A DNA stretch of 64,000 nucleotides from Casuarius casuarius (Eukaryota; Chordata; Aves; Casuariiformes; Casuariidae), in NCBI GenBank assembly GCA_003342895.1, contig PTFA01000038.1, forward strand, positions 1,178,001-1,242,000. The letters are read 5' to 3'. The notes beneath the pieces were generated by a model. It was not told where the DNA came from and searched no databases. It saw nothing but the letters and a program-made list of their open reading frames with translations. The position numbers and the translations under genes were made by a program. This document shows, one piece after another, positions 61,737 to 64,000 of the stretch; the stretch's first letter is position 1, and each line of letters starts with the position of its first letter.

Positions 61737-61770
61737 TTAAATATAGTTACACTTTTAAATATAGTTACAC
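61737..61770. repeat. 18-bp tandem repeat, two copies
   Basis: The 16-mer ttaaatatagttacac occurs at 61737-61752 and again at 61755-61770, a period of 18. It abuts the candidate minus-strand exon on its intronic side. Confidence 0.85.
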
Positions 61771-61784
61771 AAAGTGTTACATAC

Positions 61785-61894
61785 CACCAAACATCAGTCT
61801 TTGGCTTCTCTTCATAAACTACATAGCGGTGACAGCCCAGGTGTACACACTTGTCTGTCAGGGCCTGGATGCTTGCCTCAAACTTCTTTTGCAC
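61785..61894 (-). CDS. Candidate internal coding exon of an unidentified minus-strand gene (110 bp)
   Basis: On the minus strand a pyrimidine-rich tract ends in TTGAAG and opens a 36-codon frame. Its peptide looks well structured ('KKFEASIQALTDKCVHLGC', 'YVVYEEKPKTD'), and it ends at the good donor TG|GTATGT. The lack of stops, the protein-like composition and the paired splice sites support a real exon, in phase 0 to 2. I do not recognise the family, and no companion exon was found with confidence up to 64000 or down to 53000. An 18-bp tandem repeat lies just inside the following intron. It could still be chance. Confidence 0.4.
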
Positions 61895-64000
61895 CTTCAA
61901 AGAGGAGGAGAAAAGCTCTGAAACACATTATCAATCCTCTCTGACCTGCTCAGCTGTCCAGAAAATGTTTTATGATGGAGATTTGCCCTCCATAGAAGAG
62001 GCTAGTGGGAAAACTCTTCTGTCCTGAGAAGCTGTTCCAAAGAGACAACTAGATTCTCAGGGCTAAGAGAAGTGTGGATATGTGAAATGTCTTTTATTGG
62101 CTTGAGGACAAGCAGCATGAAGAAAGTATTATTCCAGAGCAGAGCAAGACCCGATTATTAAATTGTCATTCAGGTATGTGGTAATCAAGATCTTGTTCTA
62201 ATTAACTGTTTCTTAAATCTAACATCAATTTTACATTAGAATTCAAGGAGGCAGCAAAGCTGTGATTTGTTACTGACAGTGTTAACTGGCTTTCAATTTA
62301 TATACTAAAAAGTATAAACTTAGAATAAAAGGGAAAGAAGTAAGACTTTGTCTTGGTCATTAGCTCTTCACTTGTTTCCTAATGCTTAACATCTGGGAGA
62401 TAATCTTCAGTGTAGGAAGTAAGAGAATAGCGTAACATTTCTGCCAACTGAGAGACAGTGATGATGGGATAAGAAGTGTGTTTGCAGAGTGAAAGCTGGT
62501 TTTCAGTAAACAGACCGTGAGAACCAGAATTCACTTGTTAAAACCGGGCCTTCAGCTACATGACTTCAAAGTGACCTCAAAGGTGAATTTAAAATGACTT
62601 AGCACACGACCAGTCAATGACGGGGTGGGGATACGTGGCAGTACACAGGATCATTAATGGAAACCTGCTGGTGTGGTTTAGACTGGCATTTGGCTCATGG
62701 TTTGAAAACATTCCCCCAAACCAATTATTAAAAACTTGCTCTAACCAGAGGATTTTAAATCACTGCTCCTTACTTCACTGCATGGTACTTGCCTTATTTC
62801 TCAAAAAATAAAGCAAAAATGGCATGAGAAAATCCTGGAGATAAATTGCATGCTTGTATTTGTTGGCTGCAGAGCAAAGTGCCTTGCACTTTGTTAAATA
62901 ATCAGATACCATTTGATAGGCTAAGTTCCCTTCAATAAACCCGAAAGTATTTCCATCAAGAAGGAATAGCAGGGAAATTTTGTCGTGAAACAAGGTCAGG
63001 CATTCTGCTTGCCAACGCACACTTGCACTATTATGAATGTAATAAGACAGGCATTGTTAGGCTCCCTCTTGCTTTGGTAAACCACGACCGTACCAAGCAG
63101 TTCAATAAGCACATTAACTGCTATTGTTTGTGAGAATCATGGTAGCTAATGCACAGTCACTTACAAACAGCAGTTTATGATGTTTAAAAAGCCTTTGACT
63201 AGAAATGTGGCAGCAAATTCCATAGCCCAAAACACAACTGAACTGTGACACTAAACGACTTTGCATGACTGTTCTGAAAGAGCAACTTTCAGGCTAACTG
63301 TACCAAGAAGAAAACTATATTTGAGAGTTTTCATGAATAGGAAGATGAAATCTGCAATGCCTCAATAAGCAAACTGCAGTTATTAAGGCTAGTTTTCTAC
63401 AGTCCAAGTGTAAATGAAGTTTACTTATGATCACACTGATGATGATGATATTGTCTACCACTGAGTACCCTTTACAGGTACTAAAGTTAATCACTTTGCA
63501 CTGAATATTACAGTCACAATCCTATCCATTAAATACCGGTTTTATGATAGCCACTATTATATGAGCAGAAAAAAAGCAAAGAGCTGGTCTGTGCCATTAA
63601 GTTTCATTGAAACAAAATGTAATTGTCCCCTCAAAGGCAAGAAACAACGTGCCTTAGGAGGATGAAAGCATTTTGTGTGCACATGTGTGCGCAGACCTGC
63701 AGGCTAGTCACCTCCAGAGCCTCAGAGCCAGCCGGGGGGGAACACCAGCCCCATGGACACCAGCGAAATGCCAGTGTCAGGGTGAAGACTTTACCCCACA
63801 GCAGAAACGAGGGGAGGAGGGGATCGCCTGCTCTAATCATTGCGATGTTAAATTGTAAGTCAAAAAGTATGGGAAACCCCGATCTGAGACCTTTTCTCGG
63901 ACTGCAGCTCTCCTACCAGAAAGAAGTCTGGAGTTCTTTCACTTCTCAGTCTTCCCTAGTGCCTGGCAGAGAGTGGAGGTGGATACACAGGAAACTGCTT
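61895..64000. other. Non-coding DNA to the window end
   Basis: No convincing exon. If the candidate exon at 61785-61894 is real this would be its upstream intron. Open frames on the minus strand at 62775-63020 and 63631-63840 lack paired splice sites and known motifs. Confidence 0.4.

Larger units (their letters stand above)
53033..61784. other. Intergenic DNA downstream of MYD88
   Basis: AT-rich for most of its length, with GC-richer stretches near 57900-59000. There is a TA-rich microsatellite at about 55968-56001. No exon of OXSR1, the gene that follows MYD88 in mammals, is recognisable, and its kinase motifs are absent. The longest open frames (58000-58970, + strand) have no family resemblance. 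Confidence 0.5.

Noticed and set aside
63631..63840. Minus-strand ORF near the right edge, considered as a partner exon for 61785-61894
   Set aside because: The acceptor lacks a proper pyrimidine-AG arrangement, the donor is weak, and the peptide shows no domain.

Overview
The window is draft nuclear DNA from a vertebrate, most likely a sauropsid (turtle, crocodilian or bird). Evidence for this is large spliced genes with GT-AG introns, CpG-island promoters, 3'-end fragments of CR1 LINEs and MIR-like SINEs, and an intact cryptochrome-DASH gene, a family that placental mammals lack. The assembly carries a 690-base gap (5719-6408) and many isolated single Ns. Species cannot be decided from the sequence alone.

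Two genes are complete and could be reconstructed exon by exon, both on the + strand. CRY-DASH (19987-40720, 14 coding exons, 522 aa) encodes a photolyase/cryptochrome-family flavoprotein. Its Trp triad and FAD-site Asp/Asn residues are in place, but a normally invariant Arg is a Trp (W362). MYD88 (42319-52643, 5 coding exons, 301 aa) encodes the death-domain plus TIR-domain adaptor of Toll-like and IL-1 receptor signalling. All exon phases close and its exons 3 and 4 have the lengths I remember for the mammalian gene. The MYD88 start lies only 1.6 kb past the CRY-DASH stop, and a consensus kappaB-type site lies 280 bp upstream of the MYD88 ATG.

The left 19 kb holds no confident gene. From about 2.1 to 5.7 kb is a long CpG-rich block, probably a promoter region of a gene I could not identify. 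It is interrupted by AT/CA microsatellites, a 113-bp tandem duplication and an A-rich tract, and it ends in the assembly gap. An 89-bp higher-order minisatellite follows the gap. Further right are a decayed LINE endonuclease-domain fragment resembling RTE-type elements (about 14.70-15.06 kb, rich in Ns) and a short ORF with a weak CARD-like appearance (15851-16048).

The right end (53-64 kb) is mostly intergenic or intronic. It holds two MYD88 polyadenylation signals, a CR1 fragment near 56.7 kb and one plausible coding exon of an unidentified minus-strand gene (61785-61894). ACAA1 and OXSR1, which flank MYD88 in mammals, were not recognised here.
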